A stretch of DNA of 64,000 bases, taken from Pseudomonadota bacterium (GTDB lineage Bacteria > Pseudomonadota > Alphaproteobacteria > Rhizobiales > Xanthobacteraceae). This document shows, piece after piece, positions 27,311-36,095 of this stretch (its first letter is position 1; every line of letters starts with the position of its first letter). A model generated the notes under the pieces. It had not been told where the DNA came from. It was given only the letters and a program-made list of their open reading frames with translations, and searched no databases. The stretch is from positions 48,530 through 112,529 of the forward strand of contig JAEXYA010000048.1 of the NCBI GenBank assembly GCA_023451825.1, given 5' to 3'. The translations under genes were made by a program, and so were the position numbers.

Positions 27311-27377
27311 GACTTAGCCGAGACTTAGGCCGCCATGAGACAGATTTTACATCGCTAAGGTGCACCTAAGTCTCGGC
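27311..27377. promoter_or_regulatory. Two facing 11-bp-phased direct-repeat boxes, probable response-regulator operator
   Basis: CTTAG occurs at 27313-27317 and 27324-27328, and CTAAG at 27355-27359 and 27366-27370. Each pair is phased by 11 bases, and the second pair is the inverse of the first. A 13-base perfect inverted repeat (GCCGAGACTTAGG and CCTAAGTCTCGGC) spans the outer units. OmpR/PmrA-type regulators bind such head-to-tail half-sites as dimers. The site lies 58 bases from the regulator GTG and 39 bases from the COG4705 ATG. Confidence 0.75.
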
Positions 27378-27415
27378 GGCGACGCTCCCGGTCATACGAT
27401 GACAGGAGCCGCCCC

Positions 27416-28198
27416 ATGACGCCGACCACGCAGCCGAACGCCCATGAGCTGATCAACAAGGTTCCGCAAGTGACCTTGCTGTTCTGGATCATCAAGATCC
27501 TCTCCACCACCGTAGGCGAGACAGCGGCTGACTATCTCGCGGTCAATATCGGACTGGGTGCAGCGACCACGGCCCTGATGATGATCGTGCTCCTCGTCGC
27601 GGCCTTGTTGGCTCAACTCGGCAGCCGTCACTACCGGCCCTGGATTTACTGGCTCACCGTCGTACTGGTCAGCATCGTCGGTACCCAGATCACTGATTTC
27701 CTCACCGACAAGCTCGAGATCAGCCTCTATGCCAGCACTGCCGCCTTCGCGCTGGCGCTGGCACTCGTCTTCGCCATCTGGTTTGCGGTCGAGCGCACGC
27801 TGTCGATCCACACCATCGTCACCCCGCGCCGTGAAGCATTTTACTGGCTGGCGATCCTGTTCACTTTTGCTCTCGGCACTGCCGCCGGAGATCTTGCCAC
27901 CGAGGCGCTCGGGCTCGGCTTCCAGCTCGGCCTGATCGCCTTCGGCCTGGCCATCGCGATTGCTGCGGCCTTGTATGCGCTGGGCGTCAATCCCGTGCTG
28001 ACCTTCTGGGCCGCCTATATCCTCACCCGCCCGCTCGGCGCCGCGCTTGGCGATCTGCTGTCGCAATCCACCGACTATGGCGGGCTCGGCTTCGGCGCAG
28101 CCGCCACAAGCATCGGCTTCCTGAGCGTGATCGTGGCGCTGGTGATCTGGCTCACCTTCGAGACCGACAGCCATTCCGGTTCGCATCCCGCGAAATGA
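27416..28198 (+). CDS. COG4705-like multi-spanning membrane protein, copy 1
   Basis: A 260-residue inner-membrane protein with about eight helices and little else. Three internally related segments carry a small acidic motif: FWIIKILSTTVGETAADYL, FTFALGTAAGDLATEALGL and AYILTRPLGAALGDLL. The charged residues within membrane segments suggest an ion or metal path, but no function is proven. I recall the family as uncharacterised membrane-anchored proteins (COG4705). It is the first gene after the divergent two-component promoter, then the secreted protein and the paralogue at 28697 follow, likely one operon. Confidence 0.8.
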   Translation: MTPTTQPNAHELINKVPQVTLLFWIIKILSTTVGETAADYLAVNIGLGAATTALMMIVLLVAALLAQLGSRHYRPWIYWLTVVLVSIVGTQITDFLTDKLEISLYASTAAFALALALVFAIWFAVERTLSIHTIVTPRREAFYWLAILFTFALGTAAGDLATEALGLGFQLGLIAFGLAIAIAAALYALGVNPVLTFWAAYILTRPLGAALGDLLSQSTDYGGLGFGAAATSIGFLSVIVALVIWLTFETDSHSGSHPAK

Positions 28199-28238
28199 TC
28201 CGCCGCACGCGGATTCACACCCACCACGGAGACATTCC

Positions 28239-28637
28239 ATGATCACCAAGCGCCTGATATTCGCCGCCGTCGCTGCATCGCTCGGCCTGTCGGTGACGAC
28301 CTCTCACACCTCCGCCACGTTATCTTTGATACCGCGCGCAGAGGCCGCCTCGAAACTCGGCGATCTCGCCCCGTTCCGCGCTATCGCAGCCGATGTGCAG
28401 AAGCTCGTCAATCAGGGCGATCTCGCCGGCGGCAAGGCCCGGATCAAGGATCTCGAGACCCAGTGGGACGCCGCCGAAGCCGGGCTGAAGCCGCGCGCTG
28501 CTGCAGACTGGCACAGGGTCGATAAGGCCATCGACCGCGCGCTCGCAGCGCTACGCGCCAGCACGCCCGACGCGGCTGCCTGCAAGGCAGCGCTCACCGA
28601 CCTGCTCACGACAATCGATGCGATGGCACAGGCCTGA
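28239..28637 (+). CDS. Small secreted alpha-helical protein in the COG4705 operon
   Basis: A 132-residue protein with an N-terminal signal peptide (MITKRLIFAAVAASLGLSV) and a mature part predicted to be helical: LAPFRAIAADVQKLVNQG, ARIKDLETQWDAAEAGL, WHRVDKAIDRALAALRA and a final helix with one Cys. I do not recognise a family. Its place between two COG4705 paralogues and behind the two-component operator suggests a periplasmic partner of those proteins, which is inference from position only. Confidence 0.72.
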   Translation: MITKRLIFAAVAASLGLSVTTSHTSATLSLIPRAEAASKLGDLAPFRAIAADVQKLVNQGDLAGGKARIKDLETQWDAAEAGLKPRAAADWHRVDKAIDRALAALRASTPDAAACKAALTDLLTTIDAMAQA

Positions 28638-28696
28638 TCCCGTCACTCTTCACTACGGCGGTGCTGGCAAGGCCGGCGCCGCCATCGGAGCTTCAT

Positions 28697-29491
28697 ATGG
28701 TGCAGATCAACGATACCGGCCGGCTCACGGCGCAACACACCACCACAGACACGGCGAAGGTGCCAGCGGTCACCCTGGGCTTCTGGATCATCAAGATCCT
28801 GGCAACGACGCTGGGGGAAACCGGCGGCGATGCGGTCACGATGTCGATGAATCTTGGCTATCTCGTCGGCACGCTGATCTTTGGCGCGATCTTCGCCGCG
28901 GCGATCGTCCTGCAGCTTGGCGCCAAGCGATTTCATCCCTTCCTGTACTGGTTCGTAATCGTGGCAACCACGACCGTCGGTACCACGCTCGCCGACTTCG
29001 CCGATCGCTCGCTCGGGATCGGCTATCCCGGCGGCTCGCTGTTGCTGCTCGCCCTGCTGATCGCATCTTTCGTGTTGTGGCATCGCACGCTCGGCACGGT
29101 GGCGATCGCATCCGTCGCGTCGCCGGCCGCTGAGGCCTTTTATTGGATCACCATCATGTTCTCGCAGACGCTCGGCACAGCGCTGGGCGACTGGGTGGCG
29201 GATTCCGGCCTCGGCTATGGCGGCGGCGCCATCGCGTTCGGGATCGGCATCGCCGTCATCGCGGTTGTTTACTACTGGACGCCTCTATCGCGGACGGCGT
29301 TGTTCTGGATGGCTTTCGTGCTGACCCGCCCGCTCGGCGCGACGGTTGGCGACTTCCTGGACAAGCCGCTCGATCAGAGCGGCCTCGCGCTGAGCCGCTA
29401 CACGGCGTCAGCGGTGCTGGCGGCGCTCATCGTGCTGCTGATCGTGGCGTTGCCACAACGCCCGAGCCGAGCGGATGGCGCGTCCCACTAA
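28697..29491 (+). CDS. COG4705-like multi-spanning membrane protein, copy 2
   Basis: A 264-residue paralogue of the protein at 27416. It has the same three motif segments (FWIIKILATTLGETGGDAV, MFSQTLGTALGDWVADSGL and AFVLTRPLGATVGDFL) and the same eight-helix plan; the loops differ. The ATG at 28697 has GGAG seven bases upstream; the ATG at 28661 is within the gap after the secreted-protein gene and has no site. Two divergent copies in one operon suggest a heteromer, or two related substrates. Confidence 0.8.
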   Translation: MVQINDTGRLTAQHTTTDTAKVPAVTLGFWIIKILATTLGETGGDAVTMSMNLGYLVGTLIFGAIFAAAIVLQLGAKRFHPFLYWFVIVATTTVGTTLADFADRSLGIGYPGGSLLLLALLIASFVLWHRTLGTVAIASVASPAAEAFYWITIMFSQTLGTALGDWVADSGLGYGGGAIAFGIGIAVIAVVYYWTPLSRTALFWMAFVLTRPLGATVGDFLDKPLDQSGLALSRYTASAVLAALIVLLIVALPQRPSRADGASH

Positions 29492-29510
29492 AAACGTTTT
29501 CCTTTTAGTG
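29486..29510 (+). terminator. Stem-loop overlapping the stop codon of COG4705 copy 2
   Basis: Arms CACTAAAA and TTTTAGTG enclose nine bases; the TAA stop codon lies inside the left arm. It sits immediately before a palindromic repeat and may end the operon. Confidence 0.5.
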
Positions 29511-29516
29511 AAACCA

Positions 29517-29638
29517 TGTCCCGGACGCGCCGCAGCGTGAAACGCTGCTGCGCAGAGCCGGGACCGCACGAAGCTCTGCGTTTGTGGCGGTCCCGGCTCT
29601 GCGAAGCGGCACAAACGTGCCGCATCGCGTCCGGGACA
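29517..29638. repeat. 122-bp palindromic element, copy A
   Basis: Ends are the perfect inverted pair TGTCCCGGACGCG and CGCGTCCGGGACA. Internal stem arms are AGAGCCGGGACCGC and GCGGTCCCGGCTCT, with CACGAAGCTC in the loop. It shares ends and internal stem with copies B (38169), C (40387) and D (47746). Confidence 0.92.
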
Positions 29639-29663
29639 CGATTCAGAAGTGACGGATCAGACT

Positions 29664-30983
29664 CTAGGCGTTCGCCTTGGTCTCATCAGCGGCAAAGCGC
29701 GCGAGCGTGATCCGCGCGAGGGCGTGATAAAGACCCTCGCGAAGCACGAGCTGCGATGCACCATTGGCGATCAGTGCCGCGGCCATCAGCGGAATGACCA
29801 TCGCGTGGTTGTTGGTCATTTCCGACGTGATGACGAATGCCGTGATCGGCGCACGGACCACACCGGTCAGATATGACACCATGCCGATCAGGATGAGCGC
29901 ATCGAGCGGCACCGGCGGAAGCAGCGGCGCCAGATCGGACGCGATCCCCGCCCCGATCGCGAGTGACGGCGCAAAAATGCCGCCGGGGATGCCGGAGATC
30001 GCCGACAGCATGGTGGCCGCGTATTTCCAGATGCCGAAGCCATGGGCCACCGCAGCCGGGCCGTCATCGATGATGGCGCGCGCCTGCTCATAGCCGGTGC
30101 CATAGACATGGATGCCACTCGCCAAGCCGCAAAGCGCAACACCCAGACCGCAGGCGCCGGCGAAGATGACCGGATGACGCTTGATAGCACTGCCCACGCG
30201 GCCTGGAAGTCCGAGCGCAAAACGGATCAGAACGCGGCTGAAGATGCCGCCAAGCACCCCGCAGAGAATCGCGCAGACCGGCACCACGATCCATGCTTCA
30301 CCAAGCGGCAATACTGCGGAAGGCGAGCCGAAATAATGATACTCGCCAAGCAGCGCGAGTGAGGTCAGGCCGGCGGCGACGATGGCGCCGATGACAAGGC
30401 TCAAGCTGCGCATCTCGAACGAACGGCTGAGCTCCTCGATGGCGAAGACAATGCCGGCGAGCGGTGTATTGAACGCCGCCGCGACACCGGCTGCAGAGCC
30501 CGCGAGCAGGAAGCCAGGCTGGCGATAGGGCGCGAAGCGACCGAGTGCTGCCATGATGGCGCCGCCGACCTGGACGGTCGGTCCCTCACGCCCCGTCGAA
30601 GCACCGAACAACAGGCCGAGCGACATCACCACGACCTTGCCGAAGGCGACCCGCAACGAGACCAGCGGCCCGCGGCGCTCCTGCGGCAGACGCAAGGCGG
30701 CGATGACCTGCGGAATGCCAGAGCCCTGCGCATTGGGAAAGACGGCGATAGCCAGCCACATGCAGATGCCGAAACCGATCGGCGACACGAACAGGCCAGC
30801 ATAGGGCCACCGCGCAAGCAACGCGCCGAACAGATGCTGCGCATGATCGGCAAGCCACGCCATCGCGATGGCGGCGAGGCCGACGCAGATCCCACCCGCC
30901 AGGAACAGCATATGACGGGTCCACCGCTTGCGCGCGAGGCGTGAGCGGTGGCCGAAATGAGCGAGATAGCGGCGGGTTTTCAT
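29664..30983 (-). CDS. ClC-family chloride/proton antiporter
   Basis: A 439-residue membrane protein with the three ClC selectivity motifs: GSGIPQVIAAL, GREGPTVQVG (holding the gating Glu) and GIFAPSLAIGA. The second Glu needed for proton coupling is likely in IVFAIEELSRSF, so an exchanger rather than a channel is expected. Function is probably acid or anion homeostasis. The protein begins with a basic cytoplasmic segment and lacks C-terminal CBS domains. It is convergent with the COG4705 operon, from which copy A of the palindromic element separates it. Confidence 0.93.
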   Translation of the reverse strand: MKTRRYLAHFGHRSRLARKRWTRHMLFLAGGICVGLAAIAMAWLADHAQHLFGALLARWPYAGLFVSPIGFGICMWLAIAVFPNAQGSGIPQVIAALRLPQERRGPLVSLRVAFGKVVVMSLGLLFGASTGREGPTVQVGGAIMAALGRFAPYRQPGFLLAGSAAGVAAAFNTPLAGIVFAIEELSRSFEMRSLSLVIGAIVAAGLTSLALLGEYHYFGSPSAVLPLGEAWIVVPVCAILCGVLGGIFSRVLIRFALGLPGRVGSAIKRHPVIFAGACGLGVALCGLASGIHVYGTGYEQARAIIDDGPAAVAHGFGIWKYAATMLSAISGIPGGIFAPSLAIGAGIASDLAPLLPPVPLDALILIGMVSYLTGVVRAPITAFVITSEMTNNHAMVIPLMAAALIANGASQLVLREGLYHALARITLARFAADETKANA

Positions 30984-31055
30984 TGCACGGGGGTGTTGCA
31001 GGTCTCATGCCCCGCAGCAATGCCGGCAATGGGAGGGCAGACCTGCGCAAAGAAA

Positions 31056-31083
31056 AACGGGCAGCGATTGCGCGCTGCCCGTT
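31056..31083 (-). terminator. Terminator of TorF-like porin gene
   Basis: Arms AACGGGCAGCG and CGCTGCCCGTT with a six-base loop run into TTTCTTTG on the minus strand, 26 bases after the stop at 31109. Confidence 0.85.
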
Positions 31084-31108
31084 CGCATCCAACTGGAGTT
31101 GGAAGAAC

Positions 31109-32104
31109 TTACTTCAGGTTCTGCATCGCGGTCAGGTCAGCCGACAGCTTGACGATGCCGGTGGCACCGCACCAGCTGGAGCCGGCGCCGCCCGGATTGA
31201 TCGGGGTGATGCTGGTGGTGCCCGAAGCGGTGAAGTCCGAGGTGAAGGCATTGCAATCGCCGCGGTTCAGGCTCGTATCCGAGTAGCGCAGATCGAGCGT
31301 GAAGACCTTGTAGGTGAAGCCGATGCCGACATTCCAGGTGTTGTAGTCGGCATATTTGATGCCGGCCGGGAACGCCGGAACGCTGTAGAACGCGTCCGAG
31401 GTGCCGAGCCACTGGCGGCCGAATTCACCCGACACATACATGCCGACGCCCGACGAACCGAACCAGCCGGTGGGTGCGATCGCCTTGGCGGTGACGGCAG
31501 CGTAGTTGCCCCACGCGCCGGTGTTCAGGAAGTTCGGCGAGTAGTTGTTCGACACGCCCATCGTGAAGTAGTCGTTGAACGTGTAGTTGAACTTGGCATA
31601 GGCCTCGTAGAACGACACGTCCTTCTTCATGACATTGCCGTTGAGCAACACCTGCGGGGCGGTGCCCGGACCGCAGACGCCCAGCGTGCCGGCCGCGTCG
31701 AAGTCGGTGCACTGGCCGCCGGGATAACCGTAGTACCAGAAGCCGAAGTCGAATGCGGCGGCGCCGAAGGTCGGGCGGATACCGAAATAGCCGTCGATCT
31801 CAAGTGCGGCGCGGTTGGCAAACGAGATGCTCGAGGCCGAGGTACCGATATAGAGCTGCAGGTCCTTGTTGACGTTGAAGCGCGGCTCGAAATAGGCGGT
31901 CACCGACGGCTTGTTGTTCGACTGCGACACGCCGCGGAACAGGTAGTTGTTGGTGATCGAGGCGCCAAAAGCGACATCCCAAGGATCGTAGGCAGCCACG
32001 ATCGGCGGCGCCTTCTTGTACATCTTGGCACCCAGATCCGCTGCCGAAGCCGTGGTGATCCCCATCGCCAGAACCGCGGAAGCGGCAACAATGACCTTCT
32101 TCAT
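31109..32104 (-). CDS. TorF-family putative porin
   Basis: A 331-residue outer-membrane protein. The signal peptide MKKVIVAASAVLAMGI to SAAD is followed by the conserved start of the family, VAFGASITNNYLFRGVSQSN, and repeated amphipathic strands (FGFWYYGYPGG, FYEAYAKFNYTFNDYFTMGV, VGIGFTYKVFTLDLRYSDTS). Family members (Gcw_chp/TorF) are thought to be porins for unknown solutes. Four Cys occur in surface loops, perhaps as disulfides. The ATG at 32104 follows GGGGA; an ATG at 32119 would add five residues without a good site. Confidence 0.87.
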   Translation of the reverse strand: MKKVIVAASAVLAMGITTASAADLGAKMYKKAPPIVAAYDPWDVAFGASITNNYLFRGVSQSNNKPSVTAYFEPRFNVNKDLQLYIGTSASSISFANRAALEIDGYFGIRPTFGAAAFDFGFWYYGYPGGQCTDFDAAGTLGVCGPGTAPQVLLNGNVMKKDVSFYEAYAKFNYTFNDYFTMGVSNNYSPNFLNTGAWGNYAAVTAKAIAPTGWFGSSGVGMYVSGEFGRQWLGTSDAFYSVPAFPAGIKYADYNTWNVGIGFTYKVFTLDLRYSDTSLNRGDCNAFTSDFTASGTTSITPINPGGAGSSWCGATGIVKLSADLTAMQNLK

Positions 32105-32493
32105 GACATTCCCCATCACTTATGAAACCGAGCAGTTCCGTGTCGACATAACGGCGAAACCGCGAAATCCGTAAACCTGACGCAACTCTGAGGCGTAGGA
32201 GGTACACGGTGAAGGAGAAAAAACGGGCAATTGCCGCCTCTTTGGGCGAAAGCACGTTTCCGTGAGCGGTTGTGGCGAGGTGTTGCAAAACCAGCACGGT
32301 TTTTGAGGTGTTCTAGCTCTCGCGCCCCCGGGGACAACACTCGCTCCGCCCCTGCTTCAATCGACACCGCGGAGCTTGATACCTCGCCAAGTGGAATCGA
32401 TAGCGCACCGAATCGACCGACGCGCATGTCCGAAAGCAGAAAGGCCGCAGACGATGCTGCGGCCTTTCATTGTGAGGGACCGAAGAGGTCCCG
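32105..32493. other. Intergenic region upstream of TorF-like porin gene
   Basis: No gene was found in this 389-base stretch. It contains the long leader or promoter of the porin gene and, at 32440-32467, a hairpin (AAAGGCCGCAG with CTGCGGCCTTT) that probably ends the histone-like gene. Confidence 0.5.
32440..32467 (-). terminator. Terminator of histone-like gene
   Basis: Eleven-base perfect arms AAAGGCCGCAG and CTGCGGCCTTT with a six-base loop, 26 bases past the stop at 32494. The T-tract on the minus strand is short. Confidence 0.75.
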
Positions 32494-33264
32494 TTACTTA
32501 GTCTCGTCGTGATCCGGCAGCGGGTCGCTCGGCGATTCGACCGGCGTCTCGTCGCCAGAGGAATGGCCTTCCACCGGATCAGGCTCCGACTCGGAGGTCG
32601 GCGACAGGCTCGGCAGCGTCCAGCTCGGGCTGCTGTCTTCCGCCAGCGGAAGCTGCGGCGCGAGCGGCTTCGGCTCGGCTTTCGGCTTCGGCGCGCGCGG
32701 CTTGCGCGGCGGCTTCGGCGGCAGTGCTGCAGGTGCCGGAGCATCCATCACCACCGGCGCGACGGCGGCACTCGCCATCAATTCATTCGAGACGACGACC
32801 TTCGCCTTCGGCACCTTTTTGGCCGGAGCCTTCTTCACAGGCGCCTTGGCTGCTGGTGCGTTGGAGACCGGTGCTTTGGCCACCGATGCTTTGACAGCCT
32901 TCTTCGGCGCTGCCTTCTTCACAGCCTTCTTCGGCGCAGAAGCCTTCTTGGCCGGCGCTTTCGCGGCTGCCTTCTTCACGGCCTTCTTGGCAGCCTTTTT
33001 CGCAACCTTCTTGGCGGCTTTCTTGGCAGCTTTCTTGGCGGTCTTCGGCGCTGTCTTAGCTGCCTTCTTCACCGTCTTCTTGGAAGCTGCCTTCTTGGAA
33101 GCTGCTTTCTTGGGGGCTGCTTTCTTTGCAGATTTCTTTGCGGCCTTCTTGGCCGACTTCTTCGAAGCCTTCTTCGCGGAGGTCTTCGCAGACTCAGCCT
33201 GCTTGAGCTTTTTCAGCTTCTTTTTGTCTTTCTTGTCCTTCTTCGATTTCTTGTCTTTAGCCAT
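32494..33264 (-). CDS. Histone H1-like Lys/Ala-rich protein
   Basis: A 256-residue protein in three parts. Residues 1-150 are degenerate AKKAxKK-type repeats with almost half Lys, like the C-terminal tail of histone H1 and the bacterial AlgP or HctB proteins. A middle stretch is rich in Pro with PPKPPRKPRAPKPKAEPKP. The last 60 residues are acidic and Ser/Pro-rich (DPVEGHSSGDETPVE). It should bind DNA or RNA non-specifically through the Lys repeats; the acidic tail may shield it. The Lys/Ala repeats drift easily in length between strains. The role is unproven. Confidence 0.85.
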   Translation of the reverse strand: MAKDKKSKKDKKDKKKLKKLKQAESAKTSAKKASKKSAKKAAKKSAKKAAPKKAASKKAASKKTVKKAAKTAPKTAKKAAKKAAKKVAKKAAKKAVKKAAAKAPAKKASAPKKAVKKAAPKKAVKASVAKAPVSNAPAAKAPVKKAPAKKVPKAKVVVSNELMASAAVAPVVMDAPAPAALPPKPPRKPRAPKPKAEPKPLAPQLPLAEDSSPSWTLPSLSPTSESEPDPVEGHSSGDETPVESPSDPLPDHDETK

Positions 33265-33392
33265 CGTGGTGCTCCTGTTGCCGCCGATCGATCGAGACCG
33301 GCGTTCACGTCTCCGCGCCAGCGCGGGGCCATTGACGCATGTTTAGACGACGCGGGTAAACGCGTCGTCATTCGCTTGCTGGATTGGATCGA

Positions 33393-34702
<1,310 letters not shown>

Positions 34703-34706
<4 letters not shown>

Positions 34707-35941
34707 GTGGAGAGGCTCCGCGCCATCCGGCCGCGATTGAGAATGTTTTTCGGATCGAAACTTTTGCGCACGCGGTCGCCGAGTGCGGCGACGCCGGGCG
34801 CCAGCGGGTGAAACACATCGATGCTGCGCCTGACATCTTCCGACGCGCGGATCAGCGTGGCGTGACCGCCGGCAGCATCGACGAGTTTTCGCAGCTGCGC
34901 CGCTTGTGCGTCGGCCGATGGCGGCAATGCCGCCCAGATCAAACCGCCGCCCCAGTCATAGACGACCTCGCCCTGCGAGCGTCTGGCGATCTCCTGCCCC
35001 AACTTGCCGCCCGATGCCGGCGGACAGACGATCCGCCAAACGGGCCACATGGCGCGCGGGCCATTGGCTGCGAAAGGGACGACGTCGCGGATGTCCGCCC
35101 AGAGTGCGGCGGACTGAACGTCCTCGATGATCTCAGCGGTGCCGTAGGACTGCAGCAATTTGCTGAGCGAACTCGCACGGCTTGACGCTGATGCGGTGAT
35201 GCCTTCGAGGCGGATCAGCGTCACCGACTGATCGGCTGCCGCGATCTCGCCCAGCGGCCCCTGCACCGTGCGCAATGCCGAGCCCGGCAGATGCGCGGCA
35301 CCGGAGATGTCATAGGGCGAGCCGAGTGCTGCGGTCATCGCCTTGTTGGCAGCGATATCATCGAGGCCGCGCAGGATCAGCGTGCGCTCGGCCTCCGCGC
35401 GCGGCATCACCTTGAGCGTCACTTCGGTCATGACCGCGAGCGTGCCCCAGGCGCCGGTGATGAGCTTGCAGACGTCATAACCGGTGACGTTCTTCACCAC
35501 GCGACCGCCGGCCTTGAAGCTTTCGCCGAAGCCGGACACCGCGTGCACGCCAAGCAGATGATCGCGCGCACCACCGGCCTGGATGCGCCGCGGGCCGGCA
35601 AGCCCGGCGGAAATCGTGCCGCCGACAGTGCCGACATCGGGCGTGCCCAGCAGGCGCGACGTGTTCATCGGCTCGAACGAGAATTGCTGGTTCTTGGTAT
35701 CGAGCAGCGCCAGCACATCGGCGAAGGGGGCGCCGGCCTGCACGGTGAGGATCAGCTCGTTCGGCTCATAGGAGGTGACGGCGTTGAGCGCGGAGAGATC
35801 CAGCACCGCATTAGTGGCAATCGGCTGGCCGACCATGCGCTTGGAGCCGTGGCCGATGATCTCAAGCGGCTGTTCGCCGGCAATGGCGGCGCGAACAGCG
35901 GCTTCGACATCGGCAGCGTCTCGAACTTTCAGTGTATCCAC
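34703..35941 (-). CDS. glcE: Glycolate oxidase FAD-binding subunit
   Basis: A 412-residue FAD-linked subunit. An FAD-binding fold of the vanillyl-alcohol-oxidase type spans about the first 200 residues, with IIGHGSKRMVGQP, LLGTPDVGTVGGTISAGLAGPR and VVKNVTGYDVCKLITGAWGTL; the C-terminal cap ends in HPLAPGVAALGDRVRKSFDP. The start is a GTG. The one at 35941 is preferred over the GTG at 35956 because GGTGA precedes it. The gene follows glcD across a palindromic repeat that begins only 20 bases upstream of this start. Confidence 0.94.
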
Positions 35942-35960
35942 GATATCACCACACACTCAA

Positions 35961-36079
35961 TGTCATCCCGGCGAACGCCGGGATCCATAGCCTCCGAATT
36001 ACCGAAGGCACGCTGTAGGAAACGCCGTCTTTCAACACGACGTCGGAGGTTATGGGTCCCGGCGTTCGCCGGGACGACA
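35961..36079. repeat. Palindromic repeat between glcD and glcE
   Basis: Nearly perfect outer arms: TGTCATCCCGGCGAACGCC and GGCGTTCGCCGGGACGACA. Each arm also folds on itself (CCCGGCG/CGCCGGG), and inner parts pair again through GGATCCATA and TATGGGTCC. It sits inside the glcDEF operon, so it would be transcribed. This class is common in Bradyrhizobium relatives. Confidence 0.88.
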
Positions 36080-36095
36080 GGCGGAGATCCCATCA

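Noticed and set aside
29516..29710. Plus-strand open frame over the first palindromic element
   Set aside because: It consists mostly of repeat DNA, with no domain. The same applies to frames at 38151-38417, 40308-40439 and 47652-47870.
32120..32430. A tRNA-like gene in the space before the porin gene
   Set aside because: Short stretches look like tRNA loops but no complete acceptor stem or T-loop could be folded on either strand.
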